A stretch of DNA of 64,000 nt, taken from the NCBI RefSeq assembly GCF_018500185.1, contig NZ_JAHBGI010000003.1:310001-374000 (forward strand). The letters run 5' to 3'. This stretch comes from Litoribacter ruber (GTDB lineage: Bacteria; Bacteroidota; Bacteroidia; Cytophagales; Cyclobacteriaceae). Under the pieces are notes generated by a model, which had not been told where the DNA came from, ran no database searches, and worked only from the letters and a program-made list of their open reading frames with translations. This document shows positions 34,678-44,471 of the stretch, piece by piece. The stretch's first letter is position 1. The number at the start of each line of letters is the position of its first letter. The translations under genes and the position numbers were made by a program.

Positions 34678-35469
34678 ATGCATACCTATTCCATTCTTTT
34701 TCTTCTCCTGATTGGCTTTTCTTTTTCAGCCTGCCAACAAGATGCCGGCTCCGAATTTCACAAAAACAAAGTAATAGCCCATAGAGGAGCTTGGAAAAAT
34801 GCCGGTCATCCTCAAAACAGCCTAGCCTCACTCAGGGAGGCGATCAAACTTGGCTGTGAGGGATCCGAATTTGATGTATGGATGACAGCAGACAGCATTT
34901 TGGTAGTCAACCATGACCCGGACTTCATGGGCATGTCCATAGAAACATCCACCTTGGAGCAACTTTACGAAAAAGAATTGCCTAACGGTGAAAGAATCCC
35001 GACCGCTGAAGAGTATTTAAAGGAAGGGATCAAGCAGAAAAAGACCAAACTGATTTTTGAGGCCAAGCCATCAGAACTGGGCGTGGAAAGAAGTGTATTG
35101 TTGGCTGAAAAGAGTGTGGAGTTGGTCAAAAGGCTTGATGCGCAGGACTGGGTGGATTACATTTCCTTTGAGAAAGCAATTTGCAGAAAGATAATTGAGC
35201 TTGACCCAATGGCACGGGTGGCTTATTTAAATGGTGAAAAATCCCCACAAGAATTGGCCGACAAAGGCTACTACGGATTTGACTACCACATATCAGTGGT
35301 GAAAAAAAATCCCGGATGGATCACCCAAGCTCATCAATTAAGCTTGACTGTAAATGCCTGGACTGTCAACAATCCTGAGGACATGAATTGGCTACTCGAT
35401 CACAATACGGATTTCATCACCACAGATGAGCCAGAGATGCTACTTGAAATTGTACAAAAAAGGGATTGA
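34678..35469 (+). CDS. Glycerophosphodiester phosphodiesterase lipoprotein
   Basis: 263 residues from the ATG at 34678; the open frame extends to a TTG at 34621, but the ATG gives a good lipoprotein signal ending FSAC. The GDPD motif HRGAWKNAGHPQNS and the metal residues in EFDVWMTADSILVVNHDP are intact, and the C-terminal VNAWTVNNPEDM is typical. It hydrolyses glycerophosphodiesters to glycerol-3-phosphate and an alcohol at the cell surface or in the periplasm. Confidence 0.9.
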   Translation: MHTYSILFLLLIGFSFSACQQDAGSEFHKNKVIAHRGAWKNAGHPQNSLASLREAIKLGCEGSEFDVWMTADSILVVNHDPDFMGMSIETSTLEQLYEKELPNGERIPTAEEYLKEGIKQKKTKLIFEAKPSELGVERSVLLAEKSVELVKRLDAQDWVDYISFEKAICRKIIELDPMARVAYLNGEKSPQELADKGYYGFDYHISVVKKNPGWITQAHQLSLTVNAWTVNNPEDMNWLLDHNTDFITTDEPEMLLEIVQKRD

Positions 35470-35714
35470 AATTATCTTGACAAACTCAAACCAGATGGCG
35501 GTATAAAAGAAAGTAATTCAACAGTTACTAGGTCTAAGGCCTGACAAAACTCGAAAAACTTTCACTTTACACACAAATTTTATGGTTTTAACAATTAATC
35601 GGGCTCAAATTTAGATAATTAAATATCTTTTTCATTACTTGCAGACGTTCAATAAGAAACCAGCCACCAAGGCTACCTTTTAATTGTACTATTCTACTAA
35701 ACGCCACTAATGAT

Positions 35715-36158
35715 ATGAGTATAGATCCTTTCATTGAGTTTTTGTATCGCTCCGATACCTTTTCCCAAATATTATCAGCACAAGGCGAGTTAAGTGTTAA
35801 TAAATTAAAACCCGAGACCACTTCCATTTATAACCTTTACAGTTTTGATTCCTCATCCGAACTTATGTATATATTTACCGTAATTTTTGTGGTAGCAGGC
35901 ATCTTATTTTACAAGTTTAAGTTTGGAAATCGGCATCAAAAGCATCCATATGAAGTGTATCAGGAAGCCGAATACAAAGCAAAGGTGTTGATACAAAAAG
36001 GTGATTATAATCAGGCGGTCCAATATTACAAAGCAGCACTCGAACAGATCCAGATCGACGACAATCAAGAGGATTTCGAGAGCCCTAAGAAACAAACAGC
36101 CTGGATACTGGGACAAAAAATCGAGGAACTAAGCCACTTGGAAGGCACATCCAGTTAA
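35715..36158 (+). CDS. Unknown single-pass membrane protein with TPR-like tail
   Basis: The 147-residue protein has one membrane helix at about 50-67 (LMYIFTVIFVVAGILFYKF). The cytoplasmic part contains AEYKAKVLIQKGDYNQAVQYYKAALEQI, one TPR-like hairpin. No family is recognised. It stands alone between GDPD and the amidohydrolase. Confidence 0.5.
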   Translation: MSIDPFIEFLYRSDTFSQILSAQGELSVNKLKPETTSIYNLYSFDSSSELMYIFTVIFVVAGILFYKFKFGNRHQKHPYEVYQEAEYKAKVLIQKGDYNQAVQYYKAALEQIQIDDNQEDFESPKKQTAWILGQKIEELSHLEGTSS

Positions 36159-36240
36159 TATTTTTTCCTTACATCCCGCTATTATTGCCACCATATATCC
36201 CACTCCTATAATCCACGTAGGAGATTTCCTCTTCGAGTCT

Positions 36241-36248
36241 TATATTTG
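36241..36248 (+). promoter_or_regulatory. -7 promoter element (TATATTTG)
   Basis: An exact match to Bacteroidota TAnnTTTG lies 28 bp before the amidohydrolase start. No good -33 TTTG was found at the usual distance. Confidence 0.5.
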
Positions 36249-36276
36249 GTTTCCTTTTTAAAACCAATATAGACTT

Positions 36277-39200
36277 ATGATAAACCTCAAATTTAGCTTT
36301 ACCTTACTTGCCTGTCTGTTTTCTTTGGCGGTATTTGCCCAAGAAGAGAATGATGGCAAATGGGATGTCTCCAACCCCAAAGGAGACTGGAATTTCAAAA
36401 CACATACTTTTACTACCGATGAGGGTACTTGGATGAACCTTGATGTCAGTCCTGATGGCAAAACAATTGTTTTTGACCTTTTAGGCGACATTTACACTAT
36501 GCCTATTGACGGGGGAAAGGCCACTCCCGTGCGAACAGGACTTCCATTTGAGGTACAGCCGAGATTCAGCCCTGATGGCAACTGGATCTCCTTCACCAGC
36601 GATGCGGGTGGCGGGGACAACCTATGGGTGATGAAGCCTGATGGTTCAGAAGCCCGCCAGGTAACCAAGGAAACCTTCCGACTTCTCAACAACGCTGCCT
36701 GGATGCCTGATGGCAATTTTCTCATTGCCCGAAAACATTTCACTTCTGGCAGATCACTAGGAGCCGGAGAAATGTGGAAATTCCACATCACAGGGGGCAA
36801 CGGCATCCAGCTTACCGAGCGCCGCAATGACCAGCAAGACACCAATGAACCAACTGTATCCCCTGATGGCAAATACATGTATTATAGTGAAGATATGGCT
36901 CCTGGAGGGGCATTTGAATACAACAGGGATCCCAATAAGCAAATCTATGTCATCAAACGGTATGATTTTGCCAATGGAGAAATCACCACAATCACCGGTG
37001 GACCGGGAGGAGCAGCAAGACCTCAGGTATCTCCTGACGGGAAGAAACTGGCCTTTGTCAAAAGAGTAAGGACCAAATCAGTTCTATATATCCATGACCT
37101 CGAAACAGGAGAAGAATGGCCTATTTTTGATGGTTTGAATCAAGATCAGCAAACTGCCTGGGCTATTTTTGGGGTTTATCCAGGTTTCAGCTGGATGCCT
37201 AATAATGAGCAGATTGTATTTTGGGCAAATGGTAAAATCAACAAAGTAACTGTCAAGTCTGCTGAAGTTTCGGAAATCCCATTTACGGTTGATGCCGAAA
37301 TCCAAATTGCCGATAGGGTTCATCAGAAAAACCCAATTCCTGAAGACACCTTCGAGTCGAAAGTAATCCGAAATGCAGTTACTTCGCCTGATGGGAAAAC
37401 CCTTGCATTTAATGCTGTTGGATATATTTACACCAAAAGCCTTCCAAACGGGACCCCAAAAAGACTTACTTCAGGGGAGCATTTTGAGTCAGAGCCGGCT
37501 TTTTCTGCCGATGGCAAAACGATAGTATTCGTGACTTGGGATGATGAGGAAATGGGCGCCATTCACAAGGTGGCCACCTCAGGTGGCAAAACCACCAAAC
37601 TCACCAAGGAAAAAGGAATTTACAGACGACCCTCTTTCTCTCCTGACGGGAAAACGATCGTGTTCCGAAGAGAGTCTGGAAATATGGACCAAGGAAGGAC
37701 TTTCTCCAAAAATCCGGGCATTTATACCATGTCTTCTGAAGGTGAAAACATTAAGTTAATTACAAAGGATGGGGATCATCCCACTTTCAACAGGGAAGGA
37801 GACCGCATCTTTATCCAAACGGGAGGTACTTTCTTTGGAAGCTTGACCAAAGAGCTGAAAAGTGTCGATTTAAATGGACATGACGAAAGGTCCCACATTA
37901 AGTCTAAATATGCTAATCGCTTGGTACCTAGCCCAGATAACAAATGGGTAGCCTTCACGCACCTTCACAAAGCTTATGTAGCTCCTCTAGTGATGACTGG
38001 CCGTACCTTGGACTTGGACGATAAGTCCACCTCTATACCAGTTTCCCAACTTTCCAGGGATGCCGGGGTAAACCTGCATTGGTCTAAAGACAGCGATGTG
38101 GTCTACTGGATGATGGGTCATACCTATTATTCCAATAAATTGGCCGACAAGTTTACTTTCCTGCCAGATTCTCCGGAGGAGCCTGTGAAGCCAGCTGAAG
38201 ATGGGTTGAAAATAACTCTGACCGCCAAGGTGGACAAACCCGATGGGATTATAGCCTTCACCAACGCCCGTCTAATCACCATGGAAGGGAATGAAGTGAT
38301 AGAAAGCGGGACAATCGTAATCGATCAAAACAAAATTAGCGCTATCGGAAAAGCTGATGAGATTAATGTGCCTGGCAACGCCAAAGTGTACGACATGGAG
38401 GGCAAAACCATCATGCCGGGAATAGTAGATGCGCATGCGCATATCGGTGCATTCCGTGAAGGCCTGAATGTAAAGCAAAACTGGCAGTTTTATGCTAACC
38501 TCGCATTTGGGGTCACCACCGCCCATGACCCATCTGCCAATACGGAAACGGTGTTTACCTTAGCCGAAATGGTCAGAGCCGGTGAAGTGGTCGGTCCAAG
38601 AATTTACAGTACTGGCTTTATCCTGTATGGTGCAGATGGTGACTTCAAGGCCGTGATCAACAACATTGACGATGCCCGCTCATCTATTAGAAGAACCAAA
38701 GCTTTTGGTGCCCAATCGGTGAAAAGTTACAACCAGCCACGAAGAGAGCAACGCCAGCAAATCATGCAGGCAGCCAGAGAAGAGGGGATAAATGTGGTGC
38801 CTGAAGGTGGTTCTACTTTCTTCCACAACATGAGCATGATCATGGACGGCCACACGGGAATCGAACACAACATCCCCATTACCCCTGTTTATAAAGATGT
38901 AATCGAGCTTTGGAGCAATTCAGAAGTAGGATACACGCCTACGCTTATCGTAAACTATGGTGGGTTGAATTCGGAATACTATTGGTATCAGCATACCAAT
39001 GTATGGGAAAATGAAAAGCTCTTGACCTTTACCCCTAGGGCGGTTATTGACTCAAGGTCACGCTTCCGAATTATGGCTCCCGATGAGGAATATGAAGCAG
39101 GCCATATCATGACTTCCAAAGCTGTAAATGAACTTTCCAAAAACGGTGTCAAGATCAACCTTGGTGGCCACGGCCAACTTCAAGGCCTGGGCGCCCACTG

Positions 39201-39573
39201 GGAGCTATGGTCCATACAGCAAGGTGGAATGAGCAATCATGACGCACTAAAGGCAGCCACTATCAATGGGGCTGAATACATTGGTGCTGGTGATGACTTA
39301 GGGTCATTAAAAGTAGGCAAGCTTGCTGATTTGATTATCATGGAAAAGAACCCGTTAGAAGATATCAGAAATTCTGAGTCTATAAGATTCACGATGATTA
39401 ACGGCAGGTTATACGACACTGAAACCATGAATGAAATTGGAAATCACCCTAAGGAAAGAGGCCAGTTCTACTGGGAAAACAACCTATTCAATGAGGCCTT
39501 TGAATGGCATGATGAATCCAAAAGCTTTATGAGAGATGGATGCGGCTGTAGTTTGGGCCATTCCCATAATTAA
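36277..39573 (+). CDS. Exported TolB-propeller / amidohydrolase fusion
   Basis: The 1098-residue protein has a signal peptide (ends VFAQ), a long region of PD40/WD-like repeats of the form SPDGK-hhF (about 50-620), then an imidazolonepropionase-type amidohydrolase domain (about 650-1075). Metal ligands His720 and His722 are in DAHAHIG; Lys in SVKSYNQP and His in IEHNIP follow. The place of the usual catalytic Asp (GTD) reads GGHG with His965, a change typical of one subfamily. The last ten residues, CGCSLGHSHN, look metal-binding. It is probably periplasmic; the substrate (a peptide or cyclic amide) is unknown. Confidence 0.85.
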   Translation: MINLKFSFTLLACLFSLAVFAQEENDGKWDVSNPKGDWNFKTHTFTTDEGTWMNLDVSPDGKTIVFDLLGDIYTMPIDGGKATPVRTGLPFEVQPRFSPDGNWISFTSDAGGGDNLWVMKPDGSEARQVTKETFRLLNNAAWMPDGNFLIARKHFTSGRSLGAGEMWKFHITGGNGIQLTERRNDQQDTNEPTVSPDGKYMYYSEDMAPGGAFEYNRDPNKQIYVIKRYDFANGEITTITGGPGGAARPQVSPDGKKLAFVKRVRTKSVLYIHDLETGEEWPIFDGLNQDQQTAWAIFGVYPGFSWMPNNEQIVFWANGKINKVTVKSAEVSEIPFTVDAEIQIADRVHQKNPIPEDTFESKVIRNAVTSPDGKTLAFNAVGYIYTKSLPNGTPKRLTSGEHFESEPAFSADGKTIVFVTWDDEEMGAIHKVATSGGKTTKLTKEKGIYRRPSFSPDGKTIVFRRESGNMDQGRTFSKNPGIYTMSSEGENIKLITKDGDHPTFNREGDRIFIQTGGTFFGSLTKELKSVDLNGHDERSHIKSKYANRLVPSPDNKWVAFTHLHKAYVAPLVMTGRTLDLDDKSTSIPVSQLSRDAGVNLHWSKDSDVVYWMMGHTYYSNKLADKFTFLPDSPEEPVKPAEDGLKITLTAKVDKPDGIIAFTNARLITMEGNEVIESGTIVIDQNKISAIGKADEINVPGNAKVYDMEGKTIMPGIVDAHAHIGAFREGLNVKQNWQFYANLAFGVTTAHDPSANTETVFTLAEMVRAGEVVGPRIYSTGFILYGADGDFKAVINNIDDARSSIRRTKAFGAQSVKSYNQPRREQRQQIMQAAREEGINVVPEGGSTFFHNMSMIMDGHTGIEHNIPITPVYKDVIELWSNSEVGYTPTLIVNYGGLNSEYYWYQHTNVWENEKLLTFTPRAVIDSRSRFRIMAPDEEYEAGHIMTSKAVNELSKNGVKINLGGHGQLQGLGAHWELWSIQQGGMSNHDALKAATINGAEYIGAGDDLGSLKVGKLADLIIMEKNPLEDIRNSESIRFTMINGRLYDTETMNEIGNHPKERGQFYWENNLFNEAFEWHDESKSFMRDGCGCSLGHSHN

Positions 39574-39587
39574 TATAATTCTTATAT

Positions 39588-39622
39588 AAAAATGCCCTGG
39601 AAAATCCAGGGCATTTTTATTT
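39588..39622 (+). terminator. Terminator of the amidohydrolase gene
   Basis: AAAAATGCCCTGG and CCAGGGCATTTTT form the stem, 15 bp after the stop codon. Confidence 0.9.
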
Positions 39623-39719
39623 CTACTTTTTATCCGTGGCCTGTCTATAGCCTGTTACATTATGTTACTTTATTTACCCATAAAATATCCTGAATCTTAT
39701 TGATTATCAGCAATTTTTA

Positions 39720-40310
39720 TCACCTATTAGCTCTTCCCGGCAGATAAATTTGGAATCCCAGCCCCACAGCCAAACCAGTCACAGCTGCTCCGGTATTGAT
39801 ATTTGCTCTTGAATAGGTGTATCCGAAAGTCCCTTCTATAGCCACGTTGTTGCTTATAAAGTGGGCATACCCCAAGCGTAATCCTGCCAAAAAGGACGCA
39901 TCACTGGCCTCCGTGCTTCCTGCAAGACCAGCTTCAGCCTCGCCAAAAAACCGACTGGTAGCAGTAGCTCCTTCCGGGAAATAATACCTAACAAATGGCG
40001 TTACTCCATAGCTCCAAATGTTTTCAAAATTCGGAACCGTCGTTAAACCCACTGTAACGCCCAAACCAACCGCTAAATCATCCATTAGGAAATAACCTGC
40101 CCGTGGGTTCAACACCAAACCAAAGGACTCAGTGGTAAAGTTGTACCCCAATGAACCAATACTTCCACCCACAATCCAATTGCCTGCTTGAACAGGGGAA
40201 CTCCCTACCGCAGCAGACGTGGGAGGCGGGGATTGGCGGGGATCTACTTGGGCAAATGAAAGGCCCAGACAAAACATAAAAGCAATGAGAGTAAATATTA
40301 CTTTTTTCAT
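39720..40310 (-). CDS. Outer-membrane beta-barrel protein
   Basis: 196 residues. A signal peptide ends at SFAQ, then a Pro-rich linker, then about eight amphipathic strands with alternating hydrophobic residues, ending in an aromatic-containing strand (LGFQIYLPG). Opacity-like/OmpX-type barrels of this size are common in Bacteroidota. The function is unknown. It is a single gene. Confidence 0.75.
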   Translation of the reverse strand: MKKVIFTLIAFMFCLGLSFAQVDPRQSPPPTSAAVGSSPVQAGNWIVGGSIGSLGYNFTTESFGLVLNPRAGYFLMDDLAVGLGVTVGLTTVPNFENIWSYGVTPFVRYYFPEGATATSRFFGEAEAGLAGSTEASDASFLAGLRLGYAHFISNNVAIEGTFGYTYSRANINTGAAVTGLAVGLGFQIYLPGRANR

Positions 40311-40376
40311 GACAAACTAATTTAGAGTTAAAAATAAGACCAGCTAAAAATAAACTAAAGTAATGCCATAAGTAGG

Positions 40377-41504
40377 TTACCTTAGGAATTCGTCCACCTT
40401 ATACCAGGCTTGGCTTGCCAAAATTTCATCGATGAGCTTGTCCCATTGAGCTTGTGCCTGTTTATTCCTCCCATGGGAAGTAGCCTCATCATATGCGGCT
40501 TGCAGTCGGTTCATTTCCCTAAAAGCTTCCAAATATTCAAAGTTGATTTCGCTTTCATAATCCTCTGGATCCAAGCCCATGATCAGCAACCGGTTCCTAA
40601 AGCGCTCCCCCACGATTTTGACCAGATCAAAGTGTCGTTGCTCGTGGTTTAGCCCATAGGCATTTTTAGAATCTGCCGATACCCAAGAAGCATTTTTCAG
40701 CATGTAGACCTTTAACTTCATATTTAAAACCAACTCTCCATCTATCAGCTCCGTATCCCCGTCAATACTAAATGAGGGGAAAATTGAGGCAGCAAACCGG
40801 CTTCCCGATCTTGGGCGGTCTTTAAAATCCTCCCAAGTCAGCGGCCTGTCCGGATGGTAAAATACCGTATCCCCCACTTCATTCGCTTCATAATCCTCGA
40901 TGGAAAGGTGCAGTTGAGTGGAAAAGCTGGGATTACTTTGGATTTCTGCCTCCATCCAATCGTTAAAATGACTCAAGCCGGCCACGAGGGCTTTGCCTAA
41001 GGCCGACCCAATCAAATCCGTTCTATGAATAGAGCGCTTATAAGTCACCCCGCCCTGGAAATCGAGAAGGTGGCTAAACCTGTCATTTTTCAACTGTTCA
41101 AAAGCATAGCTCAGGTGAATCTTCCCTTCGACCACATTGGAAGAAATCACCTTCTCTTCTACCCTAAGATCCATTACTCGCCCAAACACCATATTATTGT
41201 GATCAGCTATCTGGGGCGAGGGCGCCAATTGGCCCAAAATATCACTTACGCTTCTTTCCAACCTGCCTAGCTGGACATATGAGGGCGAAATGAAAATCTG
41301 CCCCAATTCTTGATTTGTACGCTCATCGGTAAACCCTTCCAAAACGTAGCCTTTTGGCTGCCAATCCACCTGAGGGATGTCTACTGCAATGAAAGTTTGA
41401 TCTTGAGCAAAAAGCTTGGAAATGCAAAGTAAAAAGAGGCAACTTAAAATAAATGGAATTACCCGAAGAGGTATTTTTGGATATTTGCGGACAGGCTTTT
41501 TCAC
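40377..41504 (-). CDS. DUF922-type putative zinc protease
   Basis: The 375-residue protein has an N-terminal membrane or signal segment (IPLRVIPFILSCLFLLCI). The C-terminal half has LTWEDFKDRP and the HEQRH motif (His287, Glu288, His291), which fits DUF922, a presumed metallopeptidase of the HExxH kind. Translation starts at GTG (41504); no in-frame ATG is close. It follows the gene at 41549-42160 by 44 bp and is probably co-transcribed with it. The substrate is unknown. Confidence 0.72.
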   Translation of the reverse strand: MKKPVRKYPKIPLRVIPFILSCLFLLCISKLFAQDQTFIAVDIPQVDWQPKGYVLEGFTDERTNQELGQIFISPSYVQLGRLERSVSDILGQLAPSPQIADHNNMVFGRVMDLRVEEKVISSNVVEGKIHLSYAFEQLKNDRFSHLLDFQGGVTYKRSIHRTDLIGSALGKALVAGLSHFNDWMEAEIQSNPSFSTQLHLSIEDYEANEVGDTVFYHPDRPLTWEDFKDRPRSGSRFAASIFPSFSIDGDTELIDGELVLNMKLKVYMLKNASWVSADSKNAYGLNHEQRHFDLVKIVGERFRNRLLIMGLDPEDYESEINFEYLEAFREMNRLQAAYDEATSHGRNKQAQAQWDKLIDEILASQAWYKVDEFLR

Positions 41505-41548
41505 ATAGAGAAAACCTATTGAGCTGGATTTTGGTTCGAAGGAATGAC

Positions 41549-42160
41549 TTACATTACCTGCCCCATCACTGTAATCGGCCTGCTGATGGTTTCCAACACT
41601 TTCCCATCCGTCAACTGATAAATAATTTTAAAACGATGTGTAGAGGTGGCTTTAGGGGCATTTTTAAGCGTGAAGAGAAAAGTAGAAAAATCCCTCAGCT
41701 TCAACTCAGCCAACTCCTCCACATCCAACACAATGCATTCAGCAGGATATTTGGGACCTACTTTTTTCTCAATGGAAAAGAACCTTTTCAAGTCCTCTCC
41801 AGCAGGAAGATCCTGAAAATCATTATCACTTAAAATCTGAATATCCTGGATATTTTGGGCGAAATTATCCGGATTATCCTTTTCGTCACGTTGAAAACCC
41901 AACAATCTAAAAAAATCCGGTCGGGTCAGCATTTTTCCCTGATGCACAATCTCAATAAAAAATTCATTATAAGAAACCGTCGGTGAAGATTGGGGATAGC
42001 TCACATAATTGAAATAGTCTTTGCTGTTGCCGATGAAAACATTAACCTGCTCATACAAGCCAGAAAAAACCAATTCCTTTTTACCAGAATAAACGTTGTT
42101 AACTAAAACAAATCCAGTGGTGAGCCCAAAAACAATAAGGAGAGTAAAAGCTTTTTTCAT
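41549..42160 (-). CDS. Exported protein of unknown function, partner of the DUF922 gene
   Basis: The 203-residue protein has an N-terminal hydrophobic signal (AFTLLIVFGLTTGFVLV) and no recognised domain. The C-terminal half, LRDFSTFLFTLKNAPKATSTHRFKI-type strands, suggests a beta-rich fold. It is the first gene of a two-gene unit with the putative zinc protease. It could be a chaperone, inhibitor or target of that protease. Confidence 0.55.
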   Translation of the reverse strand: MKKAFTLLIVFGLTTGFVLVNNVYSGKKELVFSGLYEQVNVFIGNSKDYFNYVSYPQSSPTVSYNEFFIEIVHQGKMLTRPDFFRLLGFQRDEKDNPDNFAQNIQDIQILSDNDFQDLPAGEDLKRFFSIEKKVGPKYPAECIVLDVEELAELKLRDFSTFLFTLKNAPKATSTHRFKIIYQLTDGKVLETISRPITVMGQVM

Positions 42161-42270
42161 ACGAACAAAATGGGCAACTTACTCTCTATACGTATAATAT
42201 AAACTTTTGTCCTGCCGATATGGGAAATTAATATATTTTTAACATTGGCTGACTAAACTTCTAAGCATAA

Positions 42271-44373
42271 TCACCCCAACACTACCATAAAATCTTCACT
42301 AAACATCAACTTTCCATCTTTTTCCTCCCCTGTTTCCAAAACCAAACCCTTGATTTTTCTGGTCTTGCCTTTTTCAAGCAAATCCTGCACTTGGCCTTTG
42401 GTAAGCTTTTTACCAAATATTTCAAAAGGAAGCTTGAAGCCACACACTTTAAAATTTCCACATCCATAGGCTGTTTTCCCTTTGAGCAACTTGTGTTCCT
42501 TGCATTTCGGGCAGTCTAAAGACTCCGGGTCCGTTTTCTCCTTTACCTGCTTTTTGGCTTTGGGCTTGACAGGTTCCGGTGCTTTTTCCGCCACCTCAAT
42601 CCTTCTGAATTGGGAATTTTTCACTTCAAAAGTCAAATCCACCACCATTTGGACCAGCTCTTCCTTGAAAACCGCCGCGTCATATTCGCCTCTTTCAATT
42701 TGCCTCAATTTCCTCTCCCATACACCCGTCAATTCTGGGCTTTTAAGCAGATCATTTTCTATGCAATCGATGAGGTCAATCCCCGTCTGGGTTGGGTAAA
42801 TGTTCTTTTTGCGTTTTTCAATGTATTTTCTTTTGAAAAGCGTTTCGATGATATTTGCCCGTGTGGATGGCCGGCCAATTCCATTTTCTTTAAGCAATTC
42901 CCGCATTTCTTCATTTTCAACCTGCTTGCCGGCAGTCTCCATGGCTCGCAAGAGTGTTGCTTCGGTGTATGCTTTCGGGGGAGTAGTTTTTCCTTGATGC
43001 ACTTTTGGCTCATGCGGCCCTTTTTCGCCTGTTTCAAAGGCAGGCATTAATTTTTCCTCGTCCTTATCTTTTTCCTTTTTGGCATCATTGGCATATACCA
43101 ACTTCCACCCAGGCTCTAAAATCTGCTTGCCGGTAGCCTTGAATTCCACCTGCCCAACCATCCCCAAAACGGTAGTGTTGGCCACTTTACATTCAGGATA
43201 AAAAACCGCAATAAACCTTTTGGCAATCAAATCATATACCCTCTTTTCCTCAGCTGCATATATTCCAGTGGGCAAAACATCGGTAGGGATGATGGCGTGG
43301 TGATCGGTCACCTTGTTGTCATCAAATACAGTTTTGCTCATCGGAATAGGCTGAGCCAAAATTGGGGATATGAGCTTTTCATAAAACTTCATGCTGGTCA
43401 AAATCCCCGGGATCTTGGGATGCAAATCCTCCGAAAGATAGGTGGTATCCACCCTGGGGTAAGTCACATATTTTTTCTCATACAGGCTCTGTACATACTT
43501 CAAGGTATCCTCAGCCGAGTAGCCGTATTTCTTATTCGCCTCGACCTGAAGGGCGGTAAGGTCAAAAAGTCTGGGATTGCCTTCTTTGCCTTCCTTTCTT
43601 TCAAAGGAGGTAATTTCAAAATCATGCTGCTTGAGGTATTCAAGCCCCTTGTTGGCCTTCTCCTCCGTCTTAATTCTCTCTATAGTCGCGGTAAATTCCG
43701 TTTCCCGATAAAGGGTTTTCAGCTCCCAATAGACCTCTGTATTAAAAGCGTCAATTTCCTTCTGCCTTTGCACTAGCATGGCCAAGGTGGGTGTCTGTAC
43801 CCTGCCGATAGACAAAACTGCTTTCTGCTGGGCAAATTTCTTGGTAAAAAGACGGGTCGCATTCATACCCAACAGCCAGTCTCCAATCGCACGCGCACTT
43901 CCGGCAGCGTAAAGTAAATTGTATTTTTCACCTTCCTTCAGTTTCTCAAAACCTTCCCGAATGGCATTTTCGGTGAGAGAAGATATCCAGAGTCTTTTCA
44001 CAGGCACCTTGCATTTTGCCTTCAGCAGCACCCAGCGCTGGATCAATTCCCCCTCCTGCCCGGCATCCCCGCAATTGATGACTTCTTGGCAGGAAGAAAC
44101 CAGTTTTTCGATCACACCAAACTGTCTTTTAACCCCATCATTTTCGATCAGTTTGATCCCAAACTGGGGCGGAATCATAGGGAGATCCTCAAGTCTCCAA
44201 TATTTCCACTGAGTGGTGTAATCGTGGGGTTCTTTGAGCGTGCAAAAATGTCCAAATGTCCAGGTGACCTGGTAGCCATTGCCTTCATAATAGCCGTCTT
44301 TTTTCGTTTTGGCGCCTATCACTAGAGCAATATCTTTGGCAACACTCGGTTTTTCAGCTATACAAACTTTCAT
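42271..44373 (-). CDS. topB: DNA topoisomerase III
   Basis: This type IA topoisomerase relaxes and decatenates DNA. It has 700 residues from the ATG at 44373 (MKVCIAEKPSVAKDIA); the frame extends to a TTG at 44397. The Toprim region has NCGDAGQEGELI. The catalytic Tyr305 lies in TYPRVDTTYL, and NGIGRPSTRANIIETL is typical. A C-terminal Cys cluster (CPKCKEHKLL ... CGNFKVCGF) is a zinc-finger-like domain. It is probably the chromosomal enzyme rather than a plasmid TopB, since no mobile genes are nearby. Confidence 0.93.
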   Translation of the reverse strand: MKVCIAEKPSVAKDIALVIGAKTKKDGYYEGNGYQVTWTFGHFCTLKEPHDYTTQWKYWRLEDLPMIPPQFGIKLIENDGVKRQFGVIEKLVSSCQEVINCGDAGQEGELIQRWVLLKAKCKVPVKRLWISSLTENAIREGFEKLKEGEKYNLLYAAGSARAIGDWLLGMNATRLFTKKFAQQKAVLSIGRVQTPTLAMLVQRQKEIDAFNTEVYWELKTLYRETEFTATIERIKTEEKANKGLEYLKQHDFEITSFERKEGKEGNPRLFDLTALQVEANKKYGYSAEDTLKYVQSLYEKKYVTYPRVDTTYLSEDLHPKIPGILTSMKFYEKLISPILAQPIPMSKTVFDDNKVTDHHAIIPTDVLPTGIYAAEEKRVYDLIAKRFIAVFYPECKVANTTVLGMVGQVEFKATGKQILEPGWKLVYANDAKKEKDKDEEKLMPAFETGEKGPHEPKVHQGKTTPPKAYTEATLLRAMETAGKQVENEEMRELLKENGIGRPSTRANIIETLFKRKYIEKRKKNIYPTQTGIDLIDCIENDLLKSPELTGVWERKLRQIERGEYDAAVFKEELVQMVVDLTFEVKNSQFRRIEVAEKAPEPVKPKAKKQVKEKTDPESLDCPKCKEHKLLKGKTAYGCGNFKVCGFKLPFEIFGKKLTKGQVQDLLEKGKTRKIKGLVLETGEEKDGKLMFSEDFMVVLG

Positions 44374-44471
44374 TTTTGGGCGGGGAGTCAATTTCAATCA
44401 ATCAGCAAATACGGTGATTTAGGCTGAATTTCCAAGCAGGAAAAAGGTCTTTGTGGCTTACTATATCCTAG

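Noticed and set aside
42271-44373. TopB as a sign of an integrated conjugative element
   Set aside because: No relaxase, Tra genes, integrase or attachment repeats were found. A 700-residue TopB is also a usual chromosomal gene in Bacteroidota.
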